DNA of 64,000 nucleotides, from the NCBI GenBank assembly GCA_902525585.1, contig CABZHQ010000002.1, positions 1-64,000 on the forward strand, given 5' to 3'. The notes under the pieces were generated by a model. It saw only the letters and a program-made list of their open reading frames with translations. It did not search any database and was not told the origin of the DNA. This DNA comes from an uncultured Prochlorococcus sp. (GTDB lineage Bacteria > Cyanobacteriota > Cyanobacteriia > PCC-6307 > Cyanobiaceae). Both the position numbers and the translations under genes were made by a program. This document shows, piece by piece, positions 35,753 through 46,317 of this stretch. The stretch's first letter is position 1; the number at the start of each line of letters is the position of its first letter.

Positions 35753-37135
35753 TTATGAAAACTTTTTCATCTCTATTCTATTAAAAATAAATGCAATGAA
35801 AAGAATTGCGAATGTAATTAGGGCACAAATTTCAGTCCAATACTCTAACCCAATTTTAGAAATCATTAATGGTGCAAGAACTGTGAAAAGTCCCCCAGAA
35901 AGAATTAGCTGAGCGAATAGCTGTTTTGACGTAAAAATTGGTAAAGTTTTAGAAATATTTTTTGGATCCGCAAGCCTTAAAAGAAGTAATCCAGAAGCTA
36001 CTACACCTGTAGAATTTCCAAACTCTATCAAACTTTTTTCAAACCAATAATCATCAAAAATAAAGTATGCAAAATAAGCAATGCAGATTAAATTCCAAAA
36101 TAAACCGAAAATAGTAAACACTAAAATAAGTATCCAATTATCAAAAACAACTCCAATATCTAAACTAGCCATAGCTGTAAAAATCAATAAGTCTGTAGAT
36201 AAAATACCAATCTCCCTTTGCAAAATATTTGAAATAAATTCTGTTTTTTTTGTTTTCTCTAAAATATATCTTATAAGAAGTGAACCTATAAGAATAAAAG
36301 GGAATACTGGTAGCGAAAAAATAATTTCCTTCGAAAAATCACCAAAAGAACTTGAAACGTACCTTAAAAATTTAAGGAGGAACACACCAAAAGAAATTGC
36401 CAACCCGGAGAAACCAAGATTTATTATAAAAATTCTTAAATCTGCAAAAATTTCTATCCTATTTTTTTCCTTTAGATGTTCTTTTTGTTCAAGAATTTCC
36501 TCAGTATCTGAAAGACCTAAAGTCCTCCCAAAAAAAATAAATATGCTACCCAATATTGAAGAGGATAAAAGACCCATTGTTGCCATAGCCAAACCAAGAT
36601 CTAAACCATTTGGAAAACCTAGTTTACTAAAACTTTCACCGATTATTGATGCAGCTCCATGACCTCCCTCAAAACCAACCTCTATTAAACATCCCATTAG
36701 AGGGTTTGTATCCATAGATGGAGGCAGAAAATATTTAACAACTAGACCGCCAACAAAAAATTGTCCGAAACCTAGGGAAAGAGCTAATAGAAATTGATTA
36801 AAAATTGGCTTAACTAAACCATTTATATTCGGAATTGGTCTCCCCATCATTAAAGTTGCGAAGACTAATGATAAAAGAGGAGTAGGAAAATTACTCCAAA
36901 CATTAATTGTTTCTTTTGGTAAAAGGTGTATCGCTCCAAATGGGCCTATAGATATACCTAAAATTCCTGATATAACTGCTATCGGTAATCCAAACCTCTC
37001 AAGTTTAACAGCCAGCTTAAGTTTCCGCCCAAAAATCAACAAAAAGAATATAGTTAACAAACCCAAAAAACTTATAAAAAGAGAATTTGAAAAAATATCA
37101 TTATTCTGTAGAGAAAAAATATTCAATGATTTCAA
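35753..37135 (-). CDS. gltS: GltS-type sodium/glutamate symporter
   Basis: 460 residues with 11-12 membrane spans. The family pattern of an inverted repeat is visible with GFEGGHGAASIIG (about 154-166) and a second such hairpin near FGNSTGVVASGLLLL. Members import glutamate with sodium; related carriers take other organic anions. It is longer than the E. coli protein (about 400), mostly at the loops. Reads away from pcb's end with 98 bases and a terminator between. Confidence 0.82.
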   Translation of the reverse strand: MKSLNIFSLQNNDIFSNSLFISFLGLLTIFFLLIFGRKLKLAVKLERFGLPIAVISGILGISIGPFGAIHLLPKETINVWSNFPTPLLSLVFATLMMGRPIPNINGLVKPIFNQFLLALSLGFGQFFVGGLVVKYFLPPSMDTNPLMGCLIEVGFEGGHGAASIIGESFSKLGFPNGLDLGLAMATMGLLSSSILGSIFIFFGRTLGLSDTEEILEQKEHLKEKNRIEIFADLRIFIINLGFSGLAISFGVFLLKFLRYVSSSFGDFSKEIIFSLPVFPFILIGSLLIRYILEKTKKTEFISNILQREIGILSTDLLIFTAMASLDIGVVFDNWILILVFTIFGLFWNLICIAYFAYFIFDDYWFEKSLIEFGNSTGVVASGLLLLRLADPKNISKTLPIFTSKQLFAQLILSGGLFTVLAPLMISKIGLEYWTEICALITFAILFIAFIFNRIEMKKFS

Positions 37136-37181
37136 AAAAATATAATTATAAATCTAAATTAATAAACTAAATTTTTCAAAT

Positions 37182-37206
37182 AAAAAAGACTCCTTTAAGA
37201 GGAGCC
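37182..37206 (-). terminator. Rho-independent terminator of pcb
   Basis: On the minus strand GGCTCCT pairs with AGGAGTC (one G-T wobble) around a 5-base loop, followed by six T. It lies 28 bases beyond the pcb stop codon and should end the abundant pcb transcript before gltS. Confidence 0.85.
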
Positions 37207-37233
37207 TTTGAATACAGTAATAGAATTTGAGAA

Positions 37234-38292
37234 TTAATCTTTAAGAGTAATTGTTGCACTATCAATATTACTAATAGCATTAGTTACTCTCTTGAAATCA
37301 AAGCCCAATGCTCTAAGAGCATGCCAAAGATGGCCTTGAATAAAGAAGAAACCAAAGTAATAGTGAACATTAGCTAACCATGCCCTTGATGTAAATTCCC
37401 CATCAGGGAGATCAACAGTATCTACCCAATAAGGAGAAATACTAAATTTCAATTCAAGTGGTTCGCCAAAGAATTCAGTTGGATAAACAGTTGTGTTAGC
37501 TGCACTCCAGAAAGCCGCAATGATAGCCATCCAACCTATACCTGCTAATGACCAAGATAAAACAGCTTCGGCTGATAGAAGACCTTTACCTTTGAACTTA
37601 GTAAATTCTCCTACCTGCTTAGTAGCGATATGCCATGCACCACCTGTTATCTCGACAAAAGCTAAGAATGCATGACCACCCATAACCTCTTCAAGACTAT
37701 CAATAGTCAAAAAGTCTGTTTGATGATTCCAAATTTTTGCTAAGTTTAATTCGTATTCAACTTGTCTTACAGCACCAATAGCTGGATCATAAATCCCATG
37801 GACTCTGGCCCATTCAACAAAAGCAATAACTGCAAATCCTAAGAAGAGAAGATGATGTCCAAGAATAAATGTCAATTTGTCAGGATTATCCCATTCAATA
37901 TTGAATTTTCTTGCTCTGGCAATATCTGAATCTTCTAAATTTCCTGGTAGAAGTAGAGAGTGTAAAAGTCCTCCAGCAGCTAAAACCATTGAAGAAACTA
38001 AGTGTACTATTGCTATTGCAAGTACAGGTTTGGTATCTCCCATCGCAACGCCATTAGCGTCAAACCCTATCCCTAGAGTTGCTAAGTGAGGAAGAACAAT
38101 TAAAGGTTGATGACCCATAGGAACACTAGGATCAAATCGTGAAAGTTCAAAAAGGGTGAAAGCACCAGCCCAGAAAACAATTAATCCTGCATGAGCAACA
38201 TGAGCAGCGATAAATTTTCCTGAGCGATTAGCTACACCTGAATTTCCAGCCCACCACCCGTAAGTGGTATCTGGATTACCGTAGGTTTGCAT
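37234..38292 (-). CDS. pcbA: Divinyl chlorophyll a/b-binding antenna protein Pcb
   Basis: 352 residues, six membrane helices as in CP43/IsiA proteins but without the large lumenal loop of CP43. Opens [20 protein letters not shown], with chlorophyll-ligand histidines in each helix ([34 protein letters not shown]). It is the main light-harvesting antenna in the thylakoid, serving PSII in high-light strains. GC and codon use are higher than its neighbours, typical of a strongly expressed gene. The upstream 300 bases are very AT-rich. Confidence 0.97.
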   Translation of the reverse strand: MQTYGNPDTTYGWWAGNSGVANRSGKFIAAHVAHAGLIVFWAGAFTLFELSRFDPSVPMGHQPLIVLPHLATLGIGFDANGVAMGDTKPVLAIAIVHLVSSMVLAAGGLLHSLLLPGNLEDSDIARARKFNIEWDNPDKLTFILGHHLLFLGFAVIAFVEWARVHGIYDPAIGAVRQVEYELNLAKIWNHQTDFLTIDSLEEVMGGHAFLAFVEITGGAWHIATKQVGEFTKFKGKGLLSAEAVLSWSLAGIGWMAIIAAFWSAANTTVYPTEFFGEPLELKFSISPYWVDTVDLPDGEFTSRAWLANVHYYFGFFFIQGHLWHALRALGFDFKRVTNAISNIDSATITLKD

Positions 38293-38608
38293 TTAGGAAA
38301 TGATTAGCTTAAACGTTCTGAGAATACTTTAATTTTCATCAAACAGTTGAATTCACAACAAAATTGTAAAAATTAGTAATCCTAAAAAAAAAAAATTAAT
38401 TAATTTACGAAACCATTAAATATAAAAGAAGTTAGATTTCATAAGTAAAGTTATTGCTAGAGAATAGATTACATATTAAATAAAAGGTAAAAATTTTTTT
38501 TTAAATTTCTTTTTGCTGACATTAAACGATGTTTTGTTTCATTAAAACACTAATTTTGTTGCCTCATTCAAAAACAATTATTAAAAAGGGGATAAGACAT
38601 CTAATCTC
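38293..38608. promoter_or_regulatory. Upstream region of pcb
   Basis: 316 bases between the pcb start and a small plus-strand gene. Extremely AT-rich with A and T runs; minus-strand TATATT- and TATAAT-like hexamers occur around 38420-38480 but none can be chosen as the promoter. No strong ribosome-binding site precedes the pcb ATG. No gene seen. Confidence 0.4.
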
Positions 38609-38785
38609 ATGAATATTTCTGAAGGGTCTTCAAGAAAAATTTCACTAGAAATGAAATCTGAAGTTCATTACAAAAAAGCTGCAAAATCCTACAGGAAATC
38701 ACAACAATATATGAAAATGATTAATTTATACCCTACTTTACAAAATACCCTAATTGAATGTAGGGATGAGAATTTAATCGAATAG
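38609..38785 (+). CDS. Possible 58-residue small protein
   Basis: An open frame of 58 codons from ATG to TAG. The product is basic and helical (KISLEMKSEVHYKKAAKSYR, then KSQQYMKMINLYPTLQ), with AAGGGGAT about 16 bases before the start. It fills an otherwise empty stretch upstream of pcb. Composition looks like a real Prochlorococcus small protein, but no family is recognised. Confidence 0.4.
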   Translation: MNISEGSSRKISLEMKSEVHYKKAAKSYRKSQQYMKMINLYPTLQNTLIECRDENLIE

Positions 38786-38827
38786 TAATTTTATATATCT
38801 TTCTATGTATTCAAAAAAAACATTCTT

Positions 38828-39061
38828 TTAGGCTGCAATATTATCGTTTTCTTCAAAATAAGACTTACTAATAATAGTTTTACACTTTTTTAAATTATAA
38901 AGAGCTTTTGGCTTCCAAGGTTTCTTTTGACCCAGCGGAGAGCTTTTCCAATGAATTCCTGGCTTAAGTATTCCATTTTCACGTAAAAAAGAAAGTTTAA
39001 TTTCAGTTATTCCTAATTTTTCTGCGGTCAATTCAGATGAAATCCAGATATCCCCTAACAT
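38828..39061 (-). CDS. Small protein, excisionase-like helix-turn-helix
   Basis: 77 residues. ISSELTAEKLGITEIKLSFL and RENGILKPGIHWKSSPLGQK resemble MerR/Xis-type winged helices in which a 'GxHW' segment follows the recognition helix. Could be a small transcription factor of cyanobacteria or a remnant excisionase; no recombinase is nearby. Function not known. Confidence 0.55.
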   Translation of the reverse strand: MLGDIWISSELTAEKLGITEIKLSFLRENGILKPGIHWKSSPLGQKKPWKPKALYNLKKCKTIISKSYFEENDNIAA

Positions 39062-39198
39062 TGAATTTAAGTAAATATTATTAATCCTTGATAACGTTAA
39101 TTTTATTTTTATGAAAGGGGTAAAATTTTTAAATAATTATTAAGTAAAGCAAAACCTAGTATTTTTAAGGAAAAGTGATTTAAAGGATATGTATCAAA

Positions 39199-39498
39199 TT
39201 AAGAAATATTAAATACAGAATCTTCATTAACGAATATCTCATTCATATCTTCAACCTTATTAGTGGATTTAAAGTAAATATATTCTTTAGTAATCGATTT
39301 ATGTTTTGGAAGTTTGATCCAACCTTTATACCAATTCCCACTATTTATTAATTCTTCGTAAGTAGTTTTTAAATTTATTTCGGAATCAAGTACAGATACC
39401 ATCAAAAAAATAATATTTCCTTTTTCTTTAGCCTCATTTACCAAAACAAAATGTCTTAATCCTTTTATGGGTTTATTAGAAGTCCAGAAGTTTTCCAT
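39199..39498 (-). CDS. Conserved small protein
   Basis: 99 residues, soluble. Mixed strands and helices (GLRHFVLVNEAKEKGNIIFL, then NWYKGWIKLPKHKS). It is the third gene of a tight series after hisS (2-base gap from the preceding gene), so it is likely transcribed with it. No known function; the family seems restricted to cyanobacteria. Confidence 0.6.
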   Translation of the reverse strand: MENFWTSNKPIKGLRHFVLVNEAKEKGNIIFLMVSVLDSEINLKTTYEELINSGNWYKGWIKLPKHKSITKEYIYFKSTNKVEDMNEIFVNEDSVFNIS

Positions 39499-39500
39499 AA

Positions 39501-39794
39501 TTATTTTTTCTTTATGTTTCTTGCCGCATTTTCTCTAGATATTTTTTTATATTCTTTTCTAATTTCTTCTAATAAAAGTTTTCTTCTATCCCTATAATCA
39601 ACAGAATCTTTTTTTGATAAGTTATATCGCTCTTTTTTGGTTAAATTCATCCAATTATTAAGATTCTTCTTATTGAAAGTTATTAATTTTTTAGATTTAA
39701 AAACTTTTTGTTTTCTATTTAATTTAAAAAAATATCTTAAATTTAAAAAACTTATTATAAAAAGAAAAATTATTACTAACTTCAAGAGCATCAC
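39501..39794 (-). CDS. Small basic protein with N-terminal membrane segment
   Basis: 97 residues. Residues 3-22 (LLKLVIIFLFIISFLNLRYF) are a membrane anchor or uncleaved signal; the rest is very lysine/arginine-rich (LTKKERYNLSKKDSVDYRDR). It overlaps the hisS stop by 4 bases and is translationally coupled. Unknown function. Confidence 0.58.
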   Translation of the reverse strand: MMLLKLVIIFLFIISFLNLRYFFKLNRKQKVFKSKKLITFNKKNLNNWMNLTKKERYNLSKKDSVDYRDRRKLLLEEIRKEYKKISRENAARNIKKK

Positions 39795-41074
39795 TTTACG
39801 AGTAAGTTATTGTTTATCCACTTTTCTAATTTAATATCATTCTCAAAAGATATAAACTCTTCTTCATTCCCATTACCTGATTGATCAAAGAGCCTTATAA
39901 TAAATCCTCCTTTAACTGCCTCATCATCACCAATAACAATAATACTTTTAGATTTAAGTTTATTTGCCTTTTTAAATTGTTTAGAGAATGAGGCTCCGCT
40001 TAAATCTAACTCAATTAACAAATCATAATTTCTTAATTTTCTAGATAAATCCATTGCTAATGATTCAGCAATTAAGCCTTGATTAATGATATAAATATCA
40101 GTATTTCTTGGAATTTCAAGTTCTTTTCCAGCGAGTAAAATTAATCTTTCTAAACCAATAGCGAAGCCAATTGCAGGGGTATTTGGCCCTCCCATTTGTT
40201 TTATTAAGTCGTCATATCTTCCTCCTCCGCAAACTGTAGCTTGGGAGCCTAGAGCCCCGCTAGTAATTTCAAAAGCTGTATGGGTGTAGTAATCTAAACC
40301 TCTTACAAGATTAAAATTTTCCACGTAAGGAATTTTTAAAACCTCTAAATTTTTTTTTAATTTTGAATATCTTTTATGACTTTTTTCAGATAAAAAATCA
40401 AATAATCTTGGGGCATTCTTTAGAGCTTTTTGTGTTTGAATACTCTTCGAGTCAAAAATCCTCAAGGGATTTTTAGTAATCCTGTTCTGAGAATCTAAAT
40501 CTAGAGAATTTTTATTTATTTCTAACCATTTTAAAAATGATTTTTGAAAATTTAATCTATCATTAAAATCTCCCAAAGTATTTATTTCAAGATTAAGTTC
40601 TTTTATTCCTAATTTACCTAATAGGTCCCAGGCTAAAGCAATAATTTCAACATCACTTCTAAATGAATCGTATCCTATAAACTCAACACCTAACTGATGA
40701 AACTGTCTTTGCCTACCAGCTTGAGGTCTTTCATATCGAAACATAGGCCCCATGTACCAAAGTTTTTGAAGAGGATTATTAGACAACATTCCATTTTGTA
40801 TTAACGCTCTTGCAACGGAGGCAGTTCCTTCAGGCCTTAGAGTGCAGGATCTTTCCCCTCTATCAATAAATGTATACATTTCCTTACTAACAACATCTGT
40901 TCCTTCACCAATTCCTCTTATAAATAATTCAGTCATTTCGAGTATTGGCGTTCTTATTTCATTGATAGATGCTCTTGCAAGCTGCTCTAATACAATTTTT
41001 TCAACGTTTTGCCACTTTATTAATTGATCAGGCAGCAAATCTACTGTTCCTCTAAGATTTTTTAAGTTTTTCAA
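39791..41074 (-). CDS. hisS: Histidyl-tRNA synthetase
   Basis: 427 residues, class II. Motif 2 region TLRPEGTASVARA and GPMFRYERPQAGRQRQFHQL, histidine-specific loop LVRGLDYYTHTAFEI, and motif 3 AIGFAIGLERL. The C-terminal anticodon-binding domain (about 325-420) is complete. It charges tRNA-His in the cytosol. First gene of a leftward series with two small genes; divergent from the decapeptide-repeat gene. Confidence 0.96.
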   Translation of the reverse strand: MKNLKNLRGTVDLLPDQLIKWQNVEKIVLEQLARASINEIRTPILEMTELFIRGIGEGTDVVSKEMYTFIDRGERSCTLRPEGTASVARALIQNGMLSNNPLQKLWYMGPMFRYERPQAGRQRQFHQLGVEFIGYDSFRSDVEIIALAWDLLGKLGIKELNLEINTLGDFNDRLNFQKSFLKWLEINKNSLDLDSQNRITKNPLRIFDSKSIQTQKALKNAPRLFDFLSEKSHKRYSKLKKNLEVLKIPYVENFNLVRGLDYYTHTAFEITSGALGSQATVCGGGRYDDLIKQMGGPNTPAIGFAIGLERLILLAGKELEIPRNTDIYIINQGLIAESLAMDLSRKLRNYDLLIELDLSGASFSKQFKKANKLKSKSIIVIGDDEAVKGGFIIRLFDQSGNGNEEEFISFENDIKLEKWINNNLLVK

Positions 41075-41172
41075 AGTTCTAGAAAATAATTCAAAATTTT
41101 TAATTCAAGTAGGAATTAATCTTTTATTAGTTGTTTTGTGGGACAATTTTAATTTAACATTTAGAAAAAATA

Positions 41173-41595
41173 TTGGAAATTAACAAAAATAAAGAGAATC
41201 TGCATTGCGGTACAAAACCAAAAAAAATTGCTTTTGGGATAGCACCCCTTGGTATAGTTTCAGTAGGAATAGTACCAATGGGAGTAATAAGTATTGGAGT
41301 AGTTCCAATGGGTGTATTCTCTTTTGGTGCAGTAGCAATGGGAATAGTCAATTTATCAGTAGTTGGGATGGGAATTATCTCTGCTGGGGTAACGACTATG
41401 GGAATATGGGAGTATTCACCTAATCCTCAAAGCAAGCATCATATCCATTCCAAACGAATTTCAAGTTCAAGCAAAGAAATGATAATGTCAGATCTATTTA
41501 ACACTAAACAAGAAGCTGAAAAGGCTGCCTCAAAATACGGATGTATTGGAGCACATAAAATGGGTAATAAATGGATGCCCTGTAAGATGCACTAA
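41173..41595 (+). CDS. Decapeptide-repeat hydrophobic protein with DUF3721-like end
   Basis: 140 residues, apparent TTG start. Residues 22-81 are six tandem ten-residue repeats (GIAPLGIVSV, GIVPMGVISI, GVVPMGVFSF, GAVAMGIVNL, SVVGMGIISA, GVTTMGIWEY) of glycine-rich hydrophobic sequence, possibly a beta-solenoid or membrane-associated structure. The C-terminus (LFNTKQEAEKAASKYGCIGA then HKMGNKWMPC) is a DUF3721-like domain with two conserved cysteines. Function unknown; the combination is unusual. Confidence 0.7.
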   Translation: MEINKNKENLHCGTKPKKIAFGIAPLGIVSVGIVPMGVISIGVVPMGVFSFGAVAMGIVNLSVVGMGIISAGVTTMGIWEYSPNPQSKHHIHSKRISSSSKEMIMSDLFNTKQEAEKAASKYGCIGAHKMGNKWMPCKMH

Positions 41596-41625
41596 ATATT
41601 TTCTTATTAAAAAATTTGTTGAATA

Positions 41626-42405
41626 TTAATTTAAAATCTCTACTCTAAAATCAAGATTTTTAGCCTCATCATTAGTTAATTTTTTTGACCACGCTCCTAT
41701 AACAGGACTATTCCATCTAAACCCAGCATTTTTAGCTAAAGATCTGTCTTCGTAACTAATAAGCGCCTTATATAAAAACCTCGGTTCGGTAGCTTTAAGT
41801 AAAAGTTCCTCTAAATTTTCGCATTTTTTGAAGACCTCAGATATGTAAAAGCAATCAGATAAAGCTCTATGTAAATTCCAAACAGGTATTGAAAAAGATA
41901 AAGCCAGATCAGTTACTGAGGGTCTATTTTTTAGTGATTTTTGAAAAGACCAATTAATATCCTCTAAACTGCATATCCATTTTTTATTAAGTTTAGGTAA
42001 TCTTCCTTTCCCAAACCATTTCTTATCAAATTCTACATTATGCGCGACAATCAAATCAGAACAATCAACAAGTTTCAGAAAGAAATTCAATCCATCTTCC
42101 CATGGTTGCGAGATATTAGTTACATCAGCAGATATTCCATTAACATGTTCGGCTTCATTATTATTGACTGGTAATAAAAATGAAACTTGTGAAAGAACGC
42201 ACTTAAAAGATACATCAAACAAAATACAACCTATCTCTATCACTTCATCTTTATTTTCATCTAAACCTGTTGTTTCAGTATCAAGAATTAAAACTTTTTC
42301 AATTTTTTTATTTTGATTAGCAACACCCTCTTCAGAAGGATAATTGATAACTTGATCCTGAAGAATATCCAATTGATTTAATTCTTTTTTGTTAGGTAGT
42401 TCCAA
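41626..42405 (-). CDS. DnaQ-like 3'-5' exonuclease
   Basis: 259 residues. DEDDh exonuclease residues: ILDTETTGLDE (Asp/Glu), VAHNVEFDKKWF (Asp) and NLHRALSDC (His/Asp). A C-terminal extra segment (GFRWNSPVIGAWSKKL) resembles that on stand-alone RNase T/DNA Pol III epsilon-like proteins. It would trim DNA or RNA 3' ends. Converges on the repeat protein gene with a 30-base gap. Confidence 0.85.
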   Translation of the reverse strand: MELPNKKELNQLDILQDQVINYPSEEGVANQNKKIEKVLILDTETTGLDENKDEVIEIGCILFDVSFKCVLSQVSFLLPVNNNEAEHVNGISADVTNISQPWEDGLNFFLKLVDCSDLIVAHNVEFDKKWFGKGRLPKLNKKWICSLEDINWSFQKSLKNRPSVTDLALSFSIPVWNLHRALSDCFYISEVFKKCENLEELLLKATEPRFLYKALISYEDRSLAKNAGFRWNSPVIGAWSKKLTNDEAKNLDFRVEILN

Positions 42406-42522
42406 TTAGCTGAAAACACTTTCATTTATCTTGACGCATTTAATAAAAATTTCTCTTAAATTAATATAAATTTAGAAACATGATTAGAAAATAATTTTTG
42501 AAACACTCTTAGTTTATTAAAA

Positions 42523-43245
42523 ATGACTTTTACAAAATATCAATTTAACAATTTTTGTTACTGGCCTTCAAATCCAAAAAAAATCGTGGAATTTATTGGT
42601 GGAAGTTATCTAGCTTCTAAACCAGATTTAACTTATAAAAGATTCATAGAGAGTTTAATTAATAAAAACTATGCAGTACATGCATATAAATACACTCCAC
42701 AATTTGATCACCAACAACTTGCTATTAAAGCATGGAGAGATTTCAAGAATTGCCGAATATCTTTATCCAAGAGAATAGGAGCATCAATTCCTTCAATAAG
42801 AATTGGTCATAGCCTAGGCTGCAAACTTCATCTAATTTCCCCTGATGGCGGAAGAAATTGCGAAAAATTCATCTCAATTAGTTTTAATAACTTCAGTGCC
42901 AACAAATCAATTCCATTATTGAAACAAATTTCTCAAAAATTAGAATTCAACAGTGAATTCAGCCCAAGCCCTGAAAGAACTTTGCGATTAATTGAAAAAA
43001 CATATAATCAAAAAAATAACTTCCTAATAAAATTCAATTCAGACGAATTAGATCAAACAGATAAATTATTTTCTTGTCTGAAAGCAAGAAAAGAAGATAA
43101 TTCTAAGGGGGTAATGTTAAAAGGTACACACACTATAATTGCAAGCGCAGGACTTAGAGAAAATTTTTTGGGAGACTGGGCAGATGATGAATTCAAAAGA
43201 AATACTATAAAAAAAATTTCCAATTTAATTGATGAATCTAATTAG
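42523..43245 (+). CDS. DUF1350 family alpha/beta-hydrolase-like protein
   Basis: 240 residues. Opening [20 protein letters not shown] and the nucleophile-elbow-like [13 protein letters not shown] are characteristic of DUF1350, found in cyanobacteria and plastids. The elbow reads GHSLG, so a serine hydrolase fold is likely; the substrate is unknown. Ends with a 4-base overlap on acs, tail to tail. Confidence 0.82.
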   Translation: MTFTKYQFNNFCYWPSNPKKIVEFIGGSYLASKPDLTYKRFIESLINKNYAVHAYKYTPQFDHQQLAIKAWRDFKNCRISLSKRIGASIPSIRIGHSLGCKLHLISPDGGRNCEKFISISFNNFSANKSIPLLKQISQKLEFNSEFSPSPERTLRLIEKTYNQKNNFLIKFNSDELDQTDKLFSCLKARKEDNSKGVMLKGTHTIIASAGLRENFLGDWADDEFKRNTIKKISNLIDESN

Positions 43246-45224
43246 GATAATTCTTTAAGCTTTTCCAAAACAGAAATATCTTCAAGAGTGCTTATATCTC
43301 CACTAATTTTTTCTCCAGCAGCCAAAGTTCTTAAAATTCGCCTCATAATTTTTCCACTACGTGTTTTCGGAAGAGAGTCAGAGATTATTATCTTTTCAGG
43401 CTTTGCGATAATTCCAATTTCATTAACAACATGTTTCTTTAAATTTTCTACTAATTCTGAGGAGCTGTTCACGTCTTTCTCTAGAGATACAAAAGCAACT
43501 ATAACTTCACCTTTTAAATCATCTTTTTTGCCAACAACTGCAGACTCTGCTACTAATTTATGACTTACCAAAGCAGATTCTATTTCCATTGTTCCTAATC
43601 GATGTCCTGAAACACTTATGACATCATCAACTCTTCCCATAATCCATATATATCCATCTTCATCAATGCGAGCTCCATCTCCAGCAAAATAAACATTTTT
43701 TTCTCCTTTAAAAGAGATATATTCCCAATAACTCTCCAAATATCTCTTTGAATTTCCGTGAATTGTTCTCATCATTCCTGGCCATGGTTTCTTAATAATT
43801 AAATAGCCACCTTCATTCTCCTTAACCTTATCTCCATTCTTATCCACGATTTCAACTTCGATTCCTGGCAGAGGGAAAGTAGCTGAACCTGGCTTTGTAG
43901 CAACTACTCCAGGCAAGGGACTTATCATCACACCACCAGTCTCAGTTTGCCACCATGTATCAACAATAGGGCATTTACTTTTGCCGATAACATCCCTATA
44001 CCACATCCATGCCTCAGGATTAATTGGTTCTCCAACTGTGCCCAAAAGTCTAAGACTCTCAAGATTATATTTATCAGGGATTTCACGCCCAGACTTCATA
44101 AATGCTCTTATTGCAGTTGGTGCAGTGTAAAAAATAGAAACCTTATATTTTTGAACAATTTCCCAAAAAGCCCCTAAATTTGAGGGTCTTGGCACTCCCT
44201 CATACATTAAGGTTGTAGCACCATTAGATAAAGGCCCATAAACTATATAACTATGGCCTGTGATCCAACCAACATCAGCTGTACACCAGTAAATGTCGTT
44301 ATCCTTTAAATCAAAAATCCATTTAAATGTCAAATGGGACCAAAGATTGTAACCACCTGTAGTGTGAACTACACCTTTGGGCTTTCCAGTAGAGCCTGAA
44401 GTGTAAAGAATAAAAAGTCTATCTTCGCTATTCATTATTTCTGGTTCACACTGATCTTGTTGATCTTCTAGTAATTCATGCCACCATAAATCTCTATCAT
44501 CAACCATCGAAATATTTTTTTTTGTTCGTTTAACAACAACTACTTTTTCAACAACTTTATCTGCCCCACTTTCAATAGCATCATCAACTGCTTGCTTGAG
44601 TTCAATCACTTTATCTTTTCTAAAGCCACCATCAGCAGTAATAACAAATCTTGCGTTTCCATCAATTAACCTATCTTTTAAAGCTTCTGAAGAAAATCCT
44701 CCGAAGACAACTGAATGAGGCGCGCCAATTCTCGCACAAGCTAACATCGCAAACATCGCTTCAGGAATCATCGGCATGTAAATACATACCAAATTTCCTC
44801 TTTTTACACCAATTGTTTTTAATGCATTAGCTGCTTTACATACCTCTTTTAGAAGTTCTTCGTAAGTATATTTTTTGCTATCTCCTGGTTCGCCTTCCCA
44901 TATAAGTGCAGTCTTTCCTCCAAGCCCTCTCTTAATGTGTCTATCTAAGCAGTTATATGTAATATTAAGTTTCCCTTCTTTGAACCATTTAAAAAAGGGC
45001 GCATTTTCGTTATCTAATACAGTTTTAAATGGCTCAAACCAATCTAATTCAGATTTTGCAAAAGATTCCCAAAATTGAATAGGATTATCTGATGCTTGTT
45101 TTTTTAGACTTAGTAATTCTTCTTGAGTACTAATATTTGAGTTTTCTGCAAATTTTTTTGATGGAGAGAAGATTCTCTTTTCTTCAAGTATGTTATTGAT
45201 TGAATTTTTTTTATCTAATGACAT
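43242..45224 (-). CDS. acs: Acetyl-CoA synthetase
   Basis: 660 residues, full length. AMP-binding motif [23 protein letters not shown] motif, and the C-terminal [14 protein letters not shown] containing the lysine that is acetylated in regulation. Makes acetyl-CoA from acetate, ATP and CoA via acetyl-AMP. Last of the leftward series comB to acs, 94 bases after the prenyl synthase gene. Confidence 0.97.
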   Translation of the reverse strand: MSLDKKNSINNILEEKRIFSPSKKFAENSNISTQEELLSLKKQASDNPIQFWESFAKSELDWFEPFKTVLDNENAPFFKWFKEGKLNITYNCLDRHIKRGLGGKTALIWEGEPGDSKKYTYEELLKEVCKAANALKTIGVKRGNLVCIYMPMIPEAMFAMLACARIGAPHSVVFGGFSSEALKDRLIDGNARFVITADGGFRKDKVIELKQAVDDAIESGADKVVEKVVVVKRTKKNISMVDDRDLWWHELLEDQQDQCEPEIMNSEDRLFILYTSGSTGKPKGVVHTTGGYNLWSHLTFKWIFDLKDNDIYWCTADVGWITGHSYIVYGPLSNGATTLMYEGVPRPSNLGAFWEIVQKYKVSIFYTAPTAIRAFMKSGREIPDKYNLESLRLLGTVGEPINPEAWMWYRDVIGKSKCPIVDTWWQTETGGVMISPLPGVVATKPGSATFPLPGIEVEIVDKNGDKVKENEGGYLIIKKPWPGMMRTIHGNSKRYLESYWEYISFKGEKNVYFAGDGARIDEDGYIWIMGRVDDVISVSGHRLGTMEIESALVSHKLVAESAVVGKKDDLKGEVIVAFVSLEKDVNSSSELVENLKKHVVNEIGIIAKPEKIIISDSLPKTRSGKIMRRILRTLAAGEKISGDISTLEDISVLEKLKELS

Positions 45225-45318
45225 TAAATAAATCTATGCTTAATAAACTTAGTCGAAAAAATTAACGTTTTCAAAAATTTTAATATTAATTTAGTTCAAA
45301 GATTTATTTCTAATAGAT

Positions 45319-46290
45319 CTAATAAATGCGGCTTAGAACAAATTCTGGAAGAGCCATTAAAGCTCTTTTATATTCTGAATCAGGGAGCCAGACTATAGCT
45401 TCTTTAGAAAGCATTGCAAAATCTTCAGCTAGTTTCCGGGAACTTTCTATAGCTTTAGAGCTCATGATGATATTAAGAGCATCATCTAAATCATCTTTTT
45501 CAGCAAGTTCTCTGTTAATAAGAACTGACAATTTTTTATTTTCTTCTAAGGCATATAAAACTGGGGCGGTAAGATAACCGCTTGCAAGATCACTTACAGC
45601 AGGTTTTCCAAGTTGTTTATCATTTCCAGTAAAGTCAAGAATGTCATCTACAACTTGGAATGCTAAACCAATATTTTTGCCAAAATCGTACAACGAGGTT
45701 AAGTTTTCGTCATTAATCCCACTCAAAACCCCAGCTGCTTTACAACTATTAGCTATTAATGACGCTGTTTTACAATAACTCTTATTGATGTATTTGGGAA
45801 AAGATTGAGCAGAATCGAATCTATTTAAATTTTGTTTTATTTCGCCCTCAGCTAAATCCATTATTACTCTACTAAGTAATTTAACTACATTTACATTGTC
45901 AAGATTTGCTAAGTGCCAACTCGCCTGAGCGAATAAAAAGTCACCAGCCAAAACAGCTACTCTTGTATTAAATCTGCTATGAACTGTATCTACTCCTCTT
46001 CTTGTGGACGCCTCATCAACAACATCATCGTGAACTAATGATGCTGTATGAATCATCTCAGTTATTTCAGCAAGCCTCTTATGTTTGCTTGTCAAGCAAA
46101 ATTCAGGAGATATAGCTTTTGAAATTAATAAAACTATACCAGGTCTTAACCTTTTCCCCCCCGCGCTAAACAGGTGTTCTGCTGCAGCTTGAAGAATTGG
46201 GTGACCAGCTCCTATTAGATTTTTCAGTTCTAAAATAAGATCATCAAGATCATTTTCAACTGGTTGTAGTAGCTCTGTTACTGTATTCAT
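45319..46290 (-). CDS. sds: Long-chain polyprenyl diphosphate synthase
   Basis: 323 residues. Both aspartate-rich motifs are present: DDVVDEAST (first) and DDILDFTG (second). Sequence fits cyanobacterial solanesyl-type synthases that make the tail of plastoquinone. Chain length is inferred from family, not from residues. It follows murI by 27 bases. Confidence 0.9.
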   Translation of the reverse strand: MNTVTELLQPVENDLDDLILELKNLIGAGHPILQAAAEHLFSAGGKRLRPGIVLLISKAISPEFCLTSKHKRLAEITEMIHTASLVHDDVVDEASTRRGVDTVHSRFNTRVAVLAGDFLFAQASWHLANLDNVNVVKLLSRVIMDLAEGEIKQNLNRFDSAQSFPKYINKSYCKTASLIANSCKAAGVLSGINDENLTSLYDFGKNIGLAFQVVDDILDFTGNDKQLGKPAVSDLASGYLTAPVLYALEENKKLSVLINRELAEKDDLDDALNIIMSSKAIESSRKLAEDFAMLSKEAIVWLPDSEYKRALMALPEFVLSRIY

Positions 46291-46317
46291 GATTAACCTC
46301 TCTTATATCTTAAGGAA

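Noticed and set aside
36081-36662. 193-codon frame opposite gltS
   Set aside because: Shadow of a membrane protein gene; lysine/serine-rich with no family features.
40317-40326. DnaA-box-like word inside hisS
   Set aside because: Single copy within coding sequence; expected by chance in AT-rich DNA.
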